DNA of 64,000 nt from Siphonodentalium dalli (Eukaryota; Mollusca; Scaphopoda; Gadilida; Siphonodentaliidae), in assembly GCA_032622095.1 (NCBI GenBank), contig CP136062.1:202831959-202895958 (forward strand). The letters run 5' to 3'. A program made the translations under genes and the position numbers. Shown here piece by piece: positions 34,050 through 47,600 of the stretch. Under the pieces are notes generated by a model that did no database searches, was not told the DNA's origin, and saw nothing but the letters and a program-made list of their open reading frames with translations. Numbering within the stretch: position 1 is the stretch's first letter; each line of letters starts with the position of its first letter.

Positions 34050-35420
34050 TATGTGGTTCCACGTGTAACTGTGCTACTAAGGCATTGGCTTAAAATACCT
34101 GTATGATTTATCCTTGCTAGATAATTGCATGCTACATGCATTTACAGGCAAATGTCGATAGCATCGGTATTAGTGGAACTATATAGTTTTTACTTATCAT
34201 GTAGTTAAGTGTGGCACATTTGCATTGTATAAGCATTTATGCATTCACTTTATGGCACAATGTAGCTTTCTATACCGAAATGCCTGCAAAAAAATGCCTA
34301 GAATATTTGCAGCTGAAACAGGCTCCCAAAAAAAAAACAGGCTCCCAAACTTCATTCAGCGTCGGAGGGGCTTGTGTCCTAGCGAAGATGCAGTTTCAAT
34401 ACATGTCGACTCACCACAGAAATATAAAACCTTCACACGCTATAAATACAAGATAAGGCAATTTCGAGCGCTAAAATCGCCAGCAATTCATAACAGAGGC
34501 GTTATCTCACGATGGACATTTTACTAAATGTCAAGTTCATTTTTCGCACAACATCAAAATAAACGAGCCTATGGTTACGCAGTATACTTTATTGACATTA
34601 TTAGTTTGTTCTATTCAACTCTTTTCATCGATTACCATGCACACAAGTGATAAGAATACTTTTAGATTGAGTCGATCCTCTAGTCAAAGAGTGGTAACTC
34701 TACTTTGTCTTTGCGATCTTCCTGTCCTGTTTTACGAACACATTACACGTGACAATGTTCATACCAATGGCCACATTGATAACCTAATCGGCTCATAGTT
34801 TTCAAGTCTAAAATAAAAGCGATATTGTGCCCTTATCTGTGAGTTACCTGGACACTTTTACCACTGACAGACACTTTTACCACTGACAGAATTACCATTC
34901 AGCCAATGTTGCTGAAAATTCCAACCACACCGATTGTAGGATTTAATTTCAGAAAACACAACATAGGAACCAAACCCCATACAGAGTTCAATCCCCTACG
35001 CAGTTCTTACCGCTTCCCGCACGTAATGTAAAGAAATGTCACATTTATTTATTTGACACTTTTTTAGGTTACAATTCATTCTGCATTATTCTGAGAAACT
35101 GAACTGTCCATTTACGTGAAAATTGAAAAATTGTCCAGCCAGATTGAATTATAACTGACAAAACACTTCAATAAAAAATGCTAGATTTAATGAAGAAAAT
35201 ACACATGCCGGCAGCGTTCAGACATAGCATAGCGAGGGGGTTGCACACTGTTTTGCAGCTTGCGTATGAACTACCACAATTGTCAATACTCAATATTTAC
35301 TCCTTAATTCGGAACTAGCGGTAATGAGTTTGCCAACGTGAATGAATTGCTATAATTATATAACTCGCATTTCAAGTGTAGGAATGACTTGTTCTGCCGA
35401 TCTAAATATACATAAGATTA
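34050..35420. other. spacer between FB1 and FB2
   Basis: It contains a perfect 19-bp direct duplication at 34851-34888 ('gacacttttaccactgaca' twice) and a small 'aacaggctcccaaa' duplication near 34316. No supported gene. ORFs at 34211-34527 overlap each other and look random. Confidence 0.4.
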
Positions 35421-35602
35421 GAATCTGTCTGTCTGTCTGTCCGGATTTTTCTCCCAGTCTGCTGGTCAGATTTCAACCAAATTTGGTGTGGTGACTCAGT
35501 GTACCCCGGCAGAGCTATAACGGCGTTAGTTTTTTTTTTAAACTTGGATTTAAAAAGTTTAATGAAATATTTTTTTTTTTAAATGGGTTTATTCCAGAAT
35601 CA
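35420..35602 (+). repeat. CTGTCTG-type dispersed repeat, FB2 left flank
   Basis: (CTGT)n, then 'aaccaaatttggtgtggtga', 'gtaccccggcagagctataa' and T-rich runs. Same family as 10560-10650, where it is reversed. Confidence 0.6.
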
Positions 35603-35610
35603 AATAAGAT
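35603..35610. repeat. FB2 target-site duplication, left
   Basis: AATAAGAT directly precedes the FB2 terminal repeat. The identical 8-mer follows the right end at 53396-53403. Neighbouring bases outside differ, so the duplication is exactly 8 bp. Confidence 0.85.
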
Positions 35611-35659
35611 GGGTGTGACTAAACACCGCCCGGACCAGCCCGGACAAGCCCGGACCAGC

Positions 35660-38600
35660 CCGGACCAGCCCGGACCAGCCCGGACCCCCCATATGGACTA
35701 TATGAGTGATTGTAAGGCCAATATAAGTGCAGGGGTGTCATGGAAACCCACTCAGGGTCGCTATTAACCCTCAAAATGCCGGCAACGGCGAAAATGTTCG
35801 CCGTGAAATGAAGCTAACAGCCCGGACCGCCCCTGCTGCGTCCAAGTGGGATTTTAGTATCCATACCTGTGCGGGGGTGTTAATGAAACCCAAATACGCA
35901 CGGAGAGTGGTCAAGGTCAAACGGAAGTGCCGCTTATTAACCCCTAAACTTCCCAGATTCAGCCAGAATTAAAAAATTGCGCCCCCAATAAACAAATTCA
36001 CAGCCCGGACCCCCTTAATGTCCTCGTACTTCTAATAACTCCTTACATATGTGTTGTGGAACTACCCTCGACTACACTCACGAAGATACAAGGGCGAGTC
36101 GCCCACGAATGCCTGGCAATGAACCCCCAAAATGCCGCCATCGCCGATTATGTTTACCGATAACGACGCTGACAGCCCGGACCAGCCCGGACCATCCCAG
36201 TCCAGCCCGGACCCCCCATATGGACTATATGAGTGATTTTAAGGGCAATATAAGTGCAGGGGTGTCACGGAAACCCACTCAGGGTTGCTATTAACCCTCA
36301 AAATGCCGGCATCGGCGAAAATGTTCGCCGTGAAATGAAGCTTACAGCCCGGACCGCCCCTGCTGCGTCCAGGTGGGATTTTAGTATCCATACCTGTGCG
36401 GAGGTGTGAATGAAACCCAAATACGCACGGAGAGTGGTCAAGGTCAAACGGAAGTGCCGCTTATTAACCTCTAAACTTCCCAGATTCAGCCAGAATTAAA
36501 AAATTGCGCCCCCAATAAACAAATTCACAGCCCGGACCCCCTTAATGTCCTCGTACTTCTAATAACTCCTTCCATATGTGTTGTGGAACTACCCTCGACT
36601 ACACTCAAGAAGATTCAAGGGCTAGTCGCCCACGAATGCCTGGCAATTAACCCCCAAAATGCCGCCATCGCCGATTATGTTTACCGATAACGACGCTGAC
36701 AGCCCGGACCAGCCCGGACCATCCCAGTCCAGCCCGGACCCCCCATATGGACTATATGAGTGATTTTAAGGGCAATATAAGTGCAGGGGTGTCATGGAAA
36801 CCCACTCAGGGTTGCTATTAACCCTCAAAATGCCGGCATCGGCGAAAATGTTCGCCGTGAAATGAAGCTAACAGCCCGGACCGCCCTGCTGCGTCCAGGT
36901 GGGATTTTAGTATCCATACCTGTGCGGAGGTGTGAATGAAACCCAAATACGCACGGAGAGTGGTCAAGGTCAAACGGAAGTGCCGCTTATTAACCCCTAA
37001 ACTTCCCAGATTCAGCCAGAATTAAAAAATTGCGCCCCCAATAAACAAATTGACAGCCCGGACCCCCTTAATGTCCTCGTACTTCTAATAACTCCTTACA
37101 TATGTGTTGTGGAACTACCCTCGACTACACTCAAGAAGATTCAAGGGCGAGTCGCCCACGAATGCCTGGCAATTAACCCCCAAAATGCCGCCATCGCCGA
37201 TTATGTTTACCGATAACGACGCTGACAGCCCGGACCAGCCCGGACCATCCCAGTCCAGCCCGGACCCCCCATATGGACTATATGAGTGATTTTAAGGGCA
37301 ATATAAGTGCAGGGGTGTCATGGAAACCCACTCAGTGTTGCTATTAACCCTCAAAATGCCGGCATCGGCGAAAATGTTCGCCGTGAAATGAAGCTAACAG
37401 CCCGGACCGCCCCTGCTGCGTCCAGGTGGGATTTTAGTATCCATACCTGTGCGGAGGTGTGAATGAAACCCAAATACGCACGGAGAGTGGTCAAGGTCAA
37501 ACGGAAGTGCCGCTTATTAACCTCTAAACTTCCCAGATTCAGCCAGAATTAAAAAATTGCGCCCCCAATAAACAAATTCACAGCCCGGACCCCCTTAATG
37601 TCCTCGTACTTCTAATAACTCCTTCCATATGTGTTGTGGAACTACCCTCGACTACACTCAAGAAGATTCAAGGGCGAGTCGCCCACGAATGCCTGGCAAT
37701 TAACCGCCAAAATGCCGCCATCGCCGATTACGTTTACCGATAACGACGCTGACAGCCCGGACCAGCCCGGACCATCCCAGTCCAGCCCGGACCCCCCATA
37801 TGGACTATATGAGTGATTTTAAGGGCAATATAAGTGCAGGGGTGTCATGGAAACCCACTCAGGGTCGCTATTAACCCTCAAAATGCCGGCATCGGCGAAA
37901 ATGTTCGCCGTGAAATGAAGCTAACAGCCCGGACCGCCCCTGCTGCGTCCAGGTGGGATTTTAGTATCCATACCTGTGCGGGGGTGTGAATGAAACCCAA
38001 ATACGCACGGAGAGTGGTCAAGGTCAAACGGAAGTGCCGCTTATTAACCCCTAAACTTCCCAGATTCAGCCAGAATTTAAAAATTGCGCCCCCAATAAAC
38101 AAATTCACAGCCCGGACCCCCTTAATGTCCTCGTACTTCTAATAACTCCTTACATATGTGTTGTGGAACTACCCTCGACTACACTCAAGAAGAGTCAAGG
38201 GCGAGTCGCCCACGAATGCCTGGCAATTAACCCCCAAAATGCCGCCATCACCGATTATGTTTACCGATAACGACGCTGACAGCCCGGACCAGCCCGGACC
38301 ATCCCAGTCCAGCCCGGACGCCCCATATGGACTATATGAGTGATTTTAAGGGCAATATAAGTGCAGGGGTGTCATGGAAACCCACTCAGGGTTGCTATTA
38401 ACCCTCAAAATGCCGGCATCGGCGAAAATGTTCGCCGTGAAATGAAGCTAACAGCCCGGACCGCCCTGCTGCGTCCAGGTGGGATTTTAGTATCCATACC
38501 TGTGCGGAGGTGTGAATGAAACCCAAATACGCACGGAGAGTGGTCAAGGTCAAACGGAAGTGCCGCTTATTAACCCTAAACTTCCCAGATTCAGCCAGAA

Positions 38601-41600
38601 TTAAAAAATTGCGCCCCCAATAAACAAATTCACAGCCCGGACCCCCTTAATGTCCTCGTACTTCTAATAACTCCTTCCATATGTGTTGTGGAACTACCCT
38701 CGACTACACTCAAGAAGATTCAAGGGCTAGTCGCCCACGAATGCCTGGCAATTAACCCCCAAAATGCCGCCATCACCGATTATGTTTACCGATAACGACG
38801 CTGACAGCCCGGACCAGCCCGGACCATCCCAGTCCAGCCCGGACGCCCCATATGGACTATATGAGTGATTTTAAGGGCAATATAAGTGCAGGGGTGTCAT
38901 GGAAACCCTCTCAGGGTTGCTATTAACCCTCAAAATGCCGGCATCGGCGAAAATGTTCGCCGTGAAATGAAGCTAACAGCCCGGACCGACCCTGCTGCGT
39001 CCAGGTATGATTTTAGTATCCATACATGTGCGAGGGTTTTTATGAAACCCAAATACGCACGGAGAGTGGTCAAGGTCAAACGGAAGTGCCGCTTATTAAC
39101 CCCTAAACTTCCCAGATTCAGCCAGAATTAAAAAATTGCGCCCCCAATAAACAAATTGACAGCCCGGACCCCCTTAATGTCCTCGTACTTCTAATAACTC
39201 CTTACATATGTGTTGTGGAACTACCCTCGACTACACTCAAGAAGATTCAAGGGCGAGTCGCCCACGAATGCCTGGCAATTAACCCCCAAAATGCCGCCAT
39301 CGCCGATTATGTTTACCGATAACGACGCTGACAGCCCGGACCAGCCCGGACCAGCCCGGACCAGCCCGGACCCCCCATATGGACTATATGAGTGATTGTA
39401 AGGCCAATATAAGTGCAGGGGTGTCATGGAAACCCACTCAGGGTCGCTATTAACCCTCAAAATGCCGGCAACGGCGAAAATGTTCGCCGTGAAATGAAGC
39501 TAACAGCCCGGACCGCCCCTGCTGCGTCCAAGTGGGATTTTAGTATCCATACCTGTGCGGGGGTGTTAATGAAACCCAAATACGCACGGAGAGTGGTCAA
39601 GGTCAAACGGAAGTGCCGCTTATTAACCCCTAAACTTCCCAGATTCAGCCAGAATTAAAAAATTGCGCCCCCAATAAACAAATTCACAGCCCGGACCCCC
39701 TTAATGTCCTCGTACTTCTAATAACTCCTTACATATGTGTTGTGGAACTACCCTCGACTACACTCACGAAGATACAAGGGCGAGTCGCCCACGAATGCCT
39801 GGCAATGAACCCCCAAAATGCCGCCATCGCCGATTATGTTTACCGATAACGACGCTGACAGCCCGGACCAGCCCGGACCATCCCAGTCCAGCCCGGACCC
39901 CCCATATGGACTATATGAGTGATTTTAAGGGCAATATAAGTGCAGGGGTGTCATGGAAACCCACTCAGGGTTGCTATTAACCCTCAAAATGCCGGCATCG
40001 GCGAAAATGTTCGCCGTGAAATGAAGCTAACAGCCCGGACCGCCCCTGCTGCGTCCAGGTGGGATTTTAGTATCCATACCTGTGCGGAGGTGTGAATGAA
40101 ACCCAAATACGCACGGAGAGTGGTCAAGGTCAAACGGAAGTGCCGCTTATTAACCTCTAAACTTCCCAGATTCAGCCAGAATTAAAAAATTGCGCCCCCA
40201 ATAAACAAATTCACAGCCCGGACCCCCTTAATGTCCTCGTACTTCTAATAACTCCTTCCATATGTGTTGTGGAACTACCCTCGACTACACTCAAGAAGAT
40301 TCAAGGGCTAGTCGCCCACGAATGCCTGGCAATTAACCCCCAAAATGCCGCCATCGCCGATTATGTTTACCGATAACGACGCTGACAGCCCGGACCAGCC
40401 CGGACCATCCCAGTCCAGCCCGGACCCCCCATATGGACTATATGAGTGATTTTAAGGGCAATATAAGTGCAGGGGTGTCATGGAAACCCACTCAGGGTTG
40501 CTATTAACCCTCAAAATGCCGGCATCGGCGAAAATGTTCGCCGTGAAATGAAGCTAACAGCCCGGACCGCCCTGCTGCGTCCAGGTGGGATTTTAGTATC
40601 CATACCTGTGCGGAGGTGTGAATGAAACCCAAATACGCACGGAAAGTGGTCAAGGTCAAACGGAAGTGCCGCTTATTAACCCCTAAACTTCCCAGATTCA
40701 GCCAGAATTAAAAAATTGCGCCCCCAATAAACAAATTGACAGCCCGGACCCCCTTAATGTCCTCGTACTTCTAATAACTCCTTACATATGTGTTGTGGAA
40801 CTACCCTCGACTACACTCAAGAAGATTCAAGGGCGAGTCGCCCACGAATGCCTGGCAATTAACCCCCAAAATGCCGCCATCGCCGATTATGTTTACCGAT
40901 AACGACGCTGACAGCCCGGACCAGCCCGGACCATCCCAGTCCAGCCCGGACCCCCCATATGGACTATATGAGTGATTTTAAGGGCAATATAAGTGCAGGG
41001 GTGTCATGGAAACCCACTCAGTGTTGCTATTAACCCTCAAAATGCCGGCATCGGCGAAAATGTTCGCCGTGAAATGAAGCTAACAGCCCGGACCGCCCCT
41101 GCTGCGTCCAGGTGGGATTTTAGTATCCATACCTGTGCGGAGGTGTGAATGAAACCCAAATACGCACGGAGAGTGGTCAAGGTCAAACGGAAGTGCCGCT
41201 TATTAACCTCTAAACTTCCCAGATTCAGCCAGAATTAAAAAATTGCGCCCCCAATAAACAAATTCACAGCCCGGACCCCCTTAATGTCCTCGTACTTCTA
41301 ATAACTCCTTCCATATGTGTTGTGGAACTACCCTCGACTACACTCAAGAAGATTCAAGGGCGAGTCGCCCACGAATGCCTGGCAATTAACCGCCAAAATG
41401 CCGCCATCGCCGATTACGTTTACCGATAACGACGCTGACAGCCCGGACCAGCCCGGACCATCCCAGTCCAGCCCGGACCCCCCATATGGACTATATGAGT
41501 GATTTTAAGGGCAATATAAGTGCAGGGGTGTCATGGAAACCCACTCAGGGTCGCTATTAACCCTCAAAATGCCGGCATCGGCGAAAATGTTCGCCGTGAA

Positions 41601-44600
41601 ATGAAGCTAACAGCCCGGACCGCCCCTGCTGCGTCCAGGTGGGATTTTAGTATCCATACCTGTGCGGGGGTGTGAATGAAACCCAAATACGCACGGAGAG
41701 TGGTCAAGGTCAAACGGAAGTGCCGCTTATTAACCCCTAAACTTCCCAGATTCAGCCAGAATTTAAAAATTGCGCCCCCAATAAACAAATTCACAGCCCG
41801 GACCCCCTTAATGTCCTCGTACTTCTAATAACTCCTTACATATGTGTTGTGGAACTACCCTCGACTACACTCAAGAAGAGTCAAGGGCGAGTCGCCCACG
41901 AATGCCTGGCAATTAACCCCCAAAATGCCGCCATCACCGATTATGTTTACCGATAACGACGCTGACAGCCCGGACCAGCCCGGACCATCCCAGTCCAGCC
42001 CGGACGCCCCATATGGACTATATGAGTGATTTTAAGGGCAATATAAGTGCAGGGGTGTCATGGAAACCCACTCAGGGTTGCTATTAACCCTCAAAATGCC
42101 GGCATCGGCGAAAATGTTCGCCGTGAAATGAAGCTAACAGCCCGGACCGCCCTGCTGCGTCCAGGTGGGATTTTAGTATCCATACCTGTGCGGAGGTGTG
42201 AATGAAACCCAAATACGCACGGAGAGTGGTCAAGGTCAAACGGAAGTGCCGCTTATTAACCCTAAACTTCCCAGATTCAGCCAGAATTAAAAAATTGCGC
42301 CCCCAATAAACAAATTCACAGCCCGGACCCCCTTAATGTCCTCGTACTTCTAATAACTCCTTACATATGTGTTGTGGAACTACCCTCGACTACACTCAAG
42401 AAGATTCAAGGGCTAGTCGCCCACGAATGCCTGGCAATTAACCCCCAAAATGCCGCCATCACCGATTATGTTTACCGATAACGACGCTGACAGCCCGGAC
42501 CAGCCCGGACCATCCCAGTCCAGCCCGGACGCCCCATATGGACTATATGAGTGATTTTAAGGGCAATATAAGTGCAGGGGTGTCATGGAAACCCTCTCAG
42601 GGTTGCTATTAACCCTCAAAATGCCGGCATCGGCGAAAATGTTCGCCGTGAAATGAAGCTAACAGCCCGGACCGACCCTGCTGCGTCCAGGTATGATTTT
42701 AGTATCCATACATGTGCGAGGGTTTTTATGAAACCCAAATACGCACGGAGAGTGGTCAAGGTCAAACGGAAGTGCCGCTTATTAACCCCTAAACTTCCCA
42801 GATTCAGCCAGAATTAAAAAATTGCGCCCCCAATAAACAAATTGACAGCCCGGACCCCCTTAATGTCCTCGTACTTCTAATAACTCCTTACATATGTGTT
42901 GTGGAACTACCCTCGACTACACTCAAGAAGATTCAAGGGCGAGTCGCCCACGAATGCCTGGCAATTAACCGCCAAAATGCCGCCATCGCCGATTACGTTT
43001 ACCGATAACGACGCTGACAGCCCGGACCAGCCCGGACCATCCCAGTCCAGCCCGGACCCCCCATATGGACTATATGAGTGATTTTAAGGGCAATATAAGT
43101 GCAGGGGTGTCATGGAAACCCACTCAGGGTCGCTATTAACCCTCAAAATGCCGGCATCGGCGAAAATGTTCGCCGTGAAATGAAGCTAACAGCCCGGACC
43201 GCCCCTGCTGCGTCCAGGTGGGATTTTAGTATCCATACCTGTGCGGGGGTGTGAATGAAACCCAAATACGCACGGAGAGTGGTCAAGGTCAAACGGAAGT
43301 GCCGCTTATTAACCCCTAAACTTCCCAGATTCAGCCAGAATTTAAAAATTGCGCCCCCAATAAACAAATTCACAGCCCGGACCCCCTTAATGTCCTCGTA
43401 CTTCTAATAACTCCTTACATATGTGTTGTGGAACTACCCTCGACTACACTCAAGAAGAGTCAAGGGCGAGTCGCCCACGAATGCCTGGCAATTAACCCCC
43501 AAAATGCCGCCATCACCGATTATGTTTACCGATAACGACGCTGACAGCCCGGACCAGCCCGGACCATCCCAGTCCAGCCCGGACGCCCCATATGGACTAT
43601 ATGAGTGATTTTAAGGGCAATATAAGTGCAGGGGTGTCATGGAAACCCACTCAGGGTTGCTATTAACCCTCAAAATGCCGGCATCGGCGAAAATGTTCGC
43701 CGTGAAATGAAGCTAACAGCCCGGACCGCCCCTGCTGCGTCCAGGTGGGATTTTAGTATCCATACCTGTGCGGAGGTGTGAATGAAACCCAAATACGCAC
43801 GGAGAGTGGTCAAGGTCAAACGGAAGTGCCGCTTATTAACCTCTAAACTTCCCAGATTCAGCCAGAATTAAAAAATTGCGCCCCCAATAAACAAATTCAC
43901 AGCCCGGACCCCCTTAATGTCCTCGTACTTCTAATAACTCCTTCCATATGTGTTGTGGAACTACCCTCGACTACACTCAAGAAGATTCAAGGGCAAGTCG
44001 CCCACGAATGCCTGGCAATTAACCGCCAAAATGCCGCCATCGCCGATTACGTTTACCGATAACGACGCTGACAGCCCGGACCAGCCCGGACCATCCCAGT
44101 CCAGCCCGGACCCCCCATATGGACTATATGAGTGATTTTAAGGGCAATATAAGTGCAGGGGTGTCATGGAAACCCACTCAGGGTCGCTATTAACCCTCAA
44201 AATGCCGGCATCGGCGAAAATGTTCGCCGTGAAATGAAGCTAACAGCCCGGACCGCCCCTGCTGCGTCCAGGTGGGATTTTAGTATCCATACCTGTGCGG
44301 GGGTGTGAATGAAACCCAAATACGCACGGAGAGTGGTCAAGGTCAAACGGAAGTGCCGCTTATTAACCCCTAAACTTCCCAGATTCAGCCAGAATTTAAA
44401 AATTGCGCCCCCAATAAACAAATTCACAGCCCGGACCCCCTTAATGTCCTCGTACTTCTAATAACTCCTTACATATGTGTTGTGGAACTACCCTCGACTA
44501 CACTCAAGAAGAGTCAAGGGCGAGTCGCCCACGAATGCCTGGCAATTAACCCCCAAAATGCCGCCATCGCCGATTATGTTTACCGATAACGACGTTGACA

Positions 44601-47600
44601 GCCCGGACCACCCCAGTCCAGCCCGGACCCCCCATATGGACTATATGAGTGATTGTAAGGCCAATATAAGTGCAGGGGTGTCATGGAAAACCACTCAGGG
44701 TCGCTATTAACCCTCAAAATGCCGGCATCGGCGAAAATGTTCGCCGTGAAATAAAGCTAATAGCCCGGACCGCCCCTGCTGCGTCCAGGTGTGATTTTAG
44801 TATCCATACATGTGCGAGGGTGTTAATGAAACCCAAATACGCACGGAGAGTGGTCAAGGTCAAACGGAAGTGCCGCTTATTAACCCTAAACTTCCCAGAT
44901 TCAGCCAGAATTAAAAAATTGCGCCCCCAATAAACAAATTCACAGCCCGGACCCCCTTAATGTCCTCGTACTTCTAATAACTCCTTCCATATGTGTTGTG
45001 GAACTACCCTCGACTACACTCAAGAAGATTCAAGGGCTAGTCGCCCACGAATGCCTGGCAATTAACCCCCAAAATGCCGCCATCACCGATTATGTTTACC
45101 GATAACGACGCTGACAGCCCGGACCAGCCCGGACCATCCCAGTCCAGCCCGGACCCCCCATATGGACTATATGAGTGATTTTAAGGGCAATATAAGTGCA
45201 GGGGTGTCATGGAAACCCTCTCAGGGTTGCTATTAACCCTCAAAATGCCGGCATCGGCGAAAATGTTCGCCGTGAAATGAAGCTAACAGCCCGGACCGAC
45301 CCTGCTTCGTCCAGGTATGATTTTAGTATCCATACATGTGCGAGGGTTTTTATGAAACCCAAATACGCACGGAGAGTGGTCAAGGTCAAACGGAAGTGCC
45401 GCTTATTAACCCCTAAACTTCCCAGATTCAGCCAGAATTAAAAAATTGCGCCCCCAATAAACAAATTGACAGCCCGGACCCCCTTAATGTCCTCGTACTT
45501 CTAATAACTCCTTACATATGTGTTGTGGAACTACCCTCGACTACACTCAAGAAGATTCAAGGGCGAGTCGCCCACGAATGCCTGGCAATTAACCCCCAAA
45601 ATGCCGCCATCGCCGATTATGTTTACCGATAACGACGCTGACAGCCCGGACCAGCCCGGACCATCCCAGTCCAGCCCGGACCCCCCATATGGACTATATG
45701 AGTGATTTTAAGGGCAATATAAGTGCAGGGGTGTCATGGAAACCCACTCAGGGTTGCTATTAACCCTCAAAATGCCGGCATCGGCGAAAATGTTCGCCGT
45801 GAAATGAAGCTAACAGCCCGGACCGCCCCTGCTGCGTCCAGGTGGGATTTTAGTATCCATACCTGTGCGGAGGTGTGAATGAAACCCAAATACGCACGGA
45901 GAGTGGTCAAGGTCAAACGGAAGTGCCGCTTATTAACCTCTAAACTTCCCAGATTCAGCCAGAATTAAAAAATTGCGCCCCCAATAAACAAATTCACAGC
46001 CCGGACCCCCTTAATGTCCTCGTACTTCTAATAACTCCTTCCATATGTGTTGTGGAACTACCCTCGACTACACTCAAGAAGATTCAAGGGCGAGTCGCCC
46101 ACGAATGCCTGGCAATTAACCGCCAAAATGCCGCCATCGCCGATTACGTTTACCGATAACGACGCTGACAGCCCGGACCAGCCCGGACCATCCCAGTCCA
46201 GCCCGGACCCCCCATATGGACTATATGAGTGATTTTAAGGGCAATATAAGTGCAGGGGTGTCATGGAAACCCACTCAGGGTCGCTATTAACCCTCAAAAT
46301 GCCGGCATCGGCGAAAATGTTCGCCGTGAAATGAAGCTAACAGCCCGGACCGCCCCTGCTGCGTCCAGGTGGGATTTTAGTATCCATACCTGTGCGGGGG
46401 TGTGAATGAAACCCAAATACGCACGGAGAGTGGTCAAGGTCAAACGGAAGTGCCGCTTATTAACCCCTAAACTTCCCAGATTCAGCCAGAATTTAAAAAT
46501 TGCGCCCCCAATAAACAAATTCACAGCCCGGACCCCCTTAATGTCCTCGTACTTCTAATAACTCCTTACATATGTGTTGTGGAACTACCCTCGACTACAC
46601 TCAAGAAGAGTCAAGGGCGAGTCGCCCACGAATGCCTGGCAATTAACCCCCAAAATGCCGCCATCACCGATTATGTTTACCGATAACGACGCTGACAGCC
46701 CGGACCAGCCCGGACCATCCCAGTCCAGCCCGGACGCCCCATATGGACTATATGAGTGATTTTAAGGGCAATATAAGTGCAGGGGTGTCATGGAAACCCA
46801 CTCAGGGTTGCTATTAACCCTCAAAATGCCGGCATCGGCGAAAATGTTCGCCGTGAAATGAAGCTAACAGCCCGGACCGCCCCTGCTGCGTCCAGGTGGG
46901 ATTTTAGTATCCATACCTGTGCGGAGGTGTGAATGAAACCCAAATACGCACGGAGAGTGGTCAAGGTCAAACGGAAGTGCCGCTTATTAACCTCTAAACT
47001 TCCCAGATTCAGCCAGAATTAAAAAATTGCGCCCCCAATAAACAAATTCACAGCCCGGACCCCCTTAATGTCCTCGTACTTCTAATAACTCCTTCCATAT
47101 GTGTTGTGGAACTACCCTCGACTACACTCAAGAAGATTCAAGGGCGAGTCGCCCACGAATGCCTGGCAATTAACCGCCAAAATGCCGCCATCGCCGATTA
47201 CGTTTACCGATAACGACGCTGACAGCCCGGACCAGCCCGGACCATCCCAGTCCAGCCCGGACCCCCCATATGGACTATATGAGTGATTTTAAGGGCAATA
47301 TAAGTGCAGGGGTGTCATGGAAACCCACTCAGGGTCGCTATTAACCCTCAAAATGCCGGCATCGGCGAAAATGTTCGCCGTGAAATGAAGCTAACAGCCC
47401 GGACCGACCCTGCTGCGTCCAGGTATGATTTTAGTATCCATACATGTGCGAGGGTTTTTATGAAACCCAAATACGCACGGAGAGTGGTCAAGGTCAAACG
47501 GAAGTGCCGCTTATTAACCCCTAAACTTCCCAGATTCAGCCAGAATTAAAAAATTGCGCCCCCAATAAACAAATTGACAGCCCGGACCCCCTTAATGTCC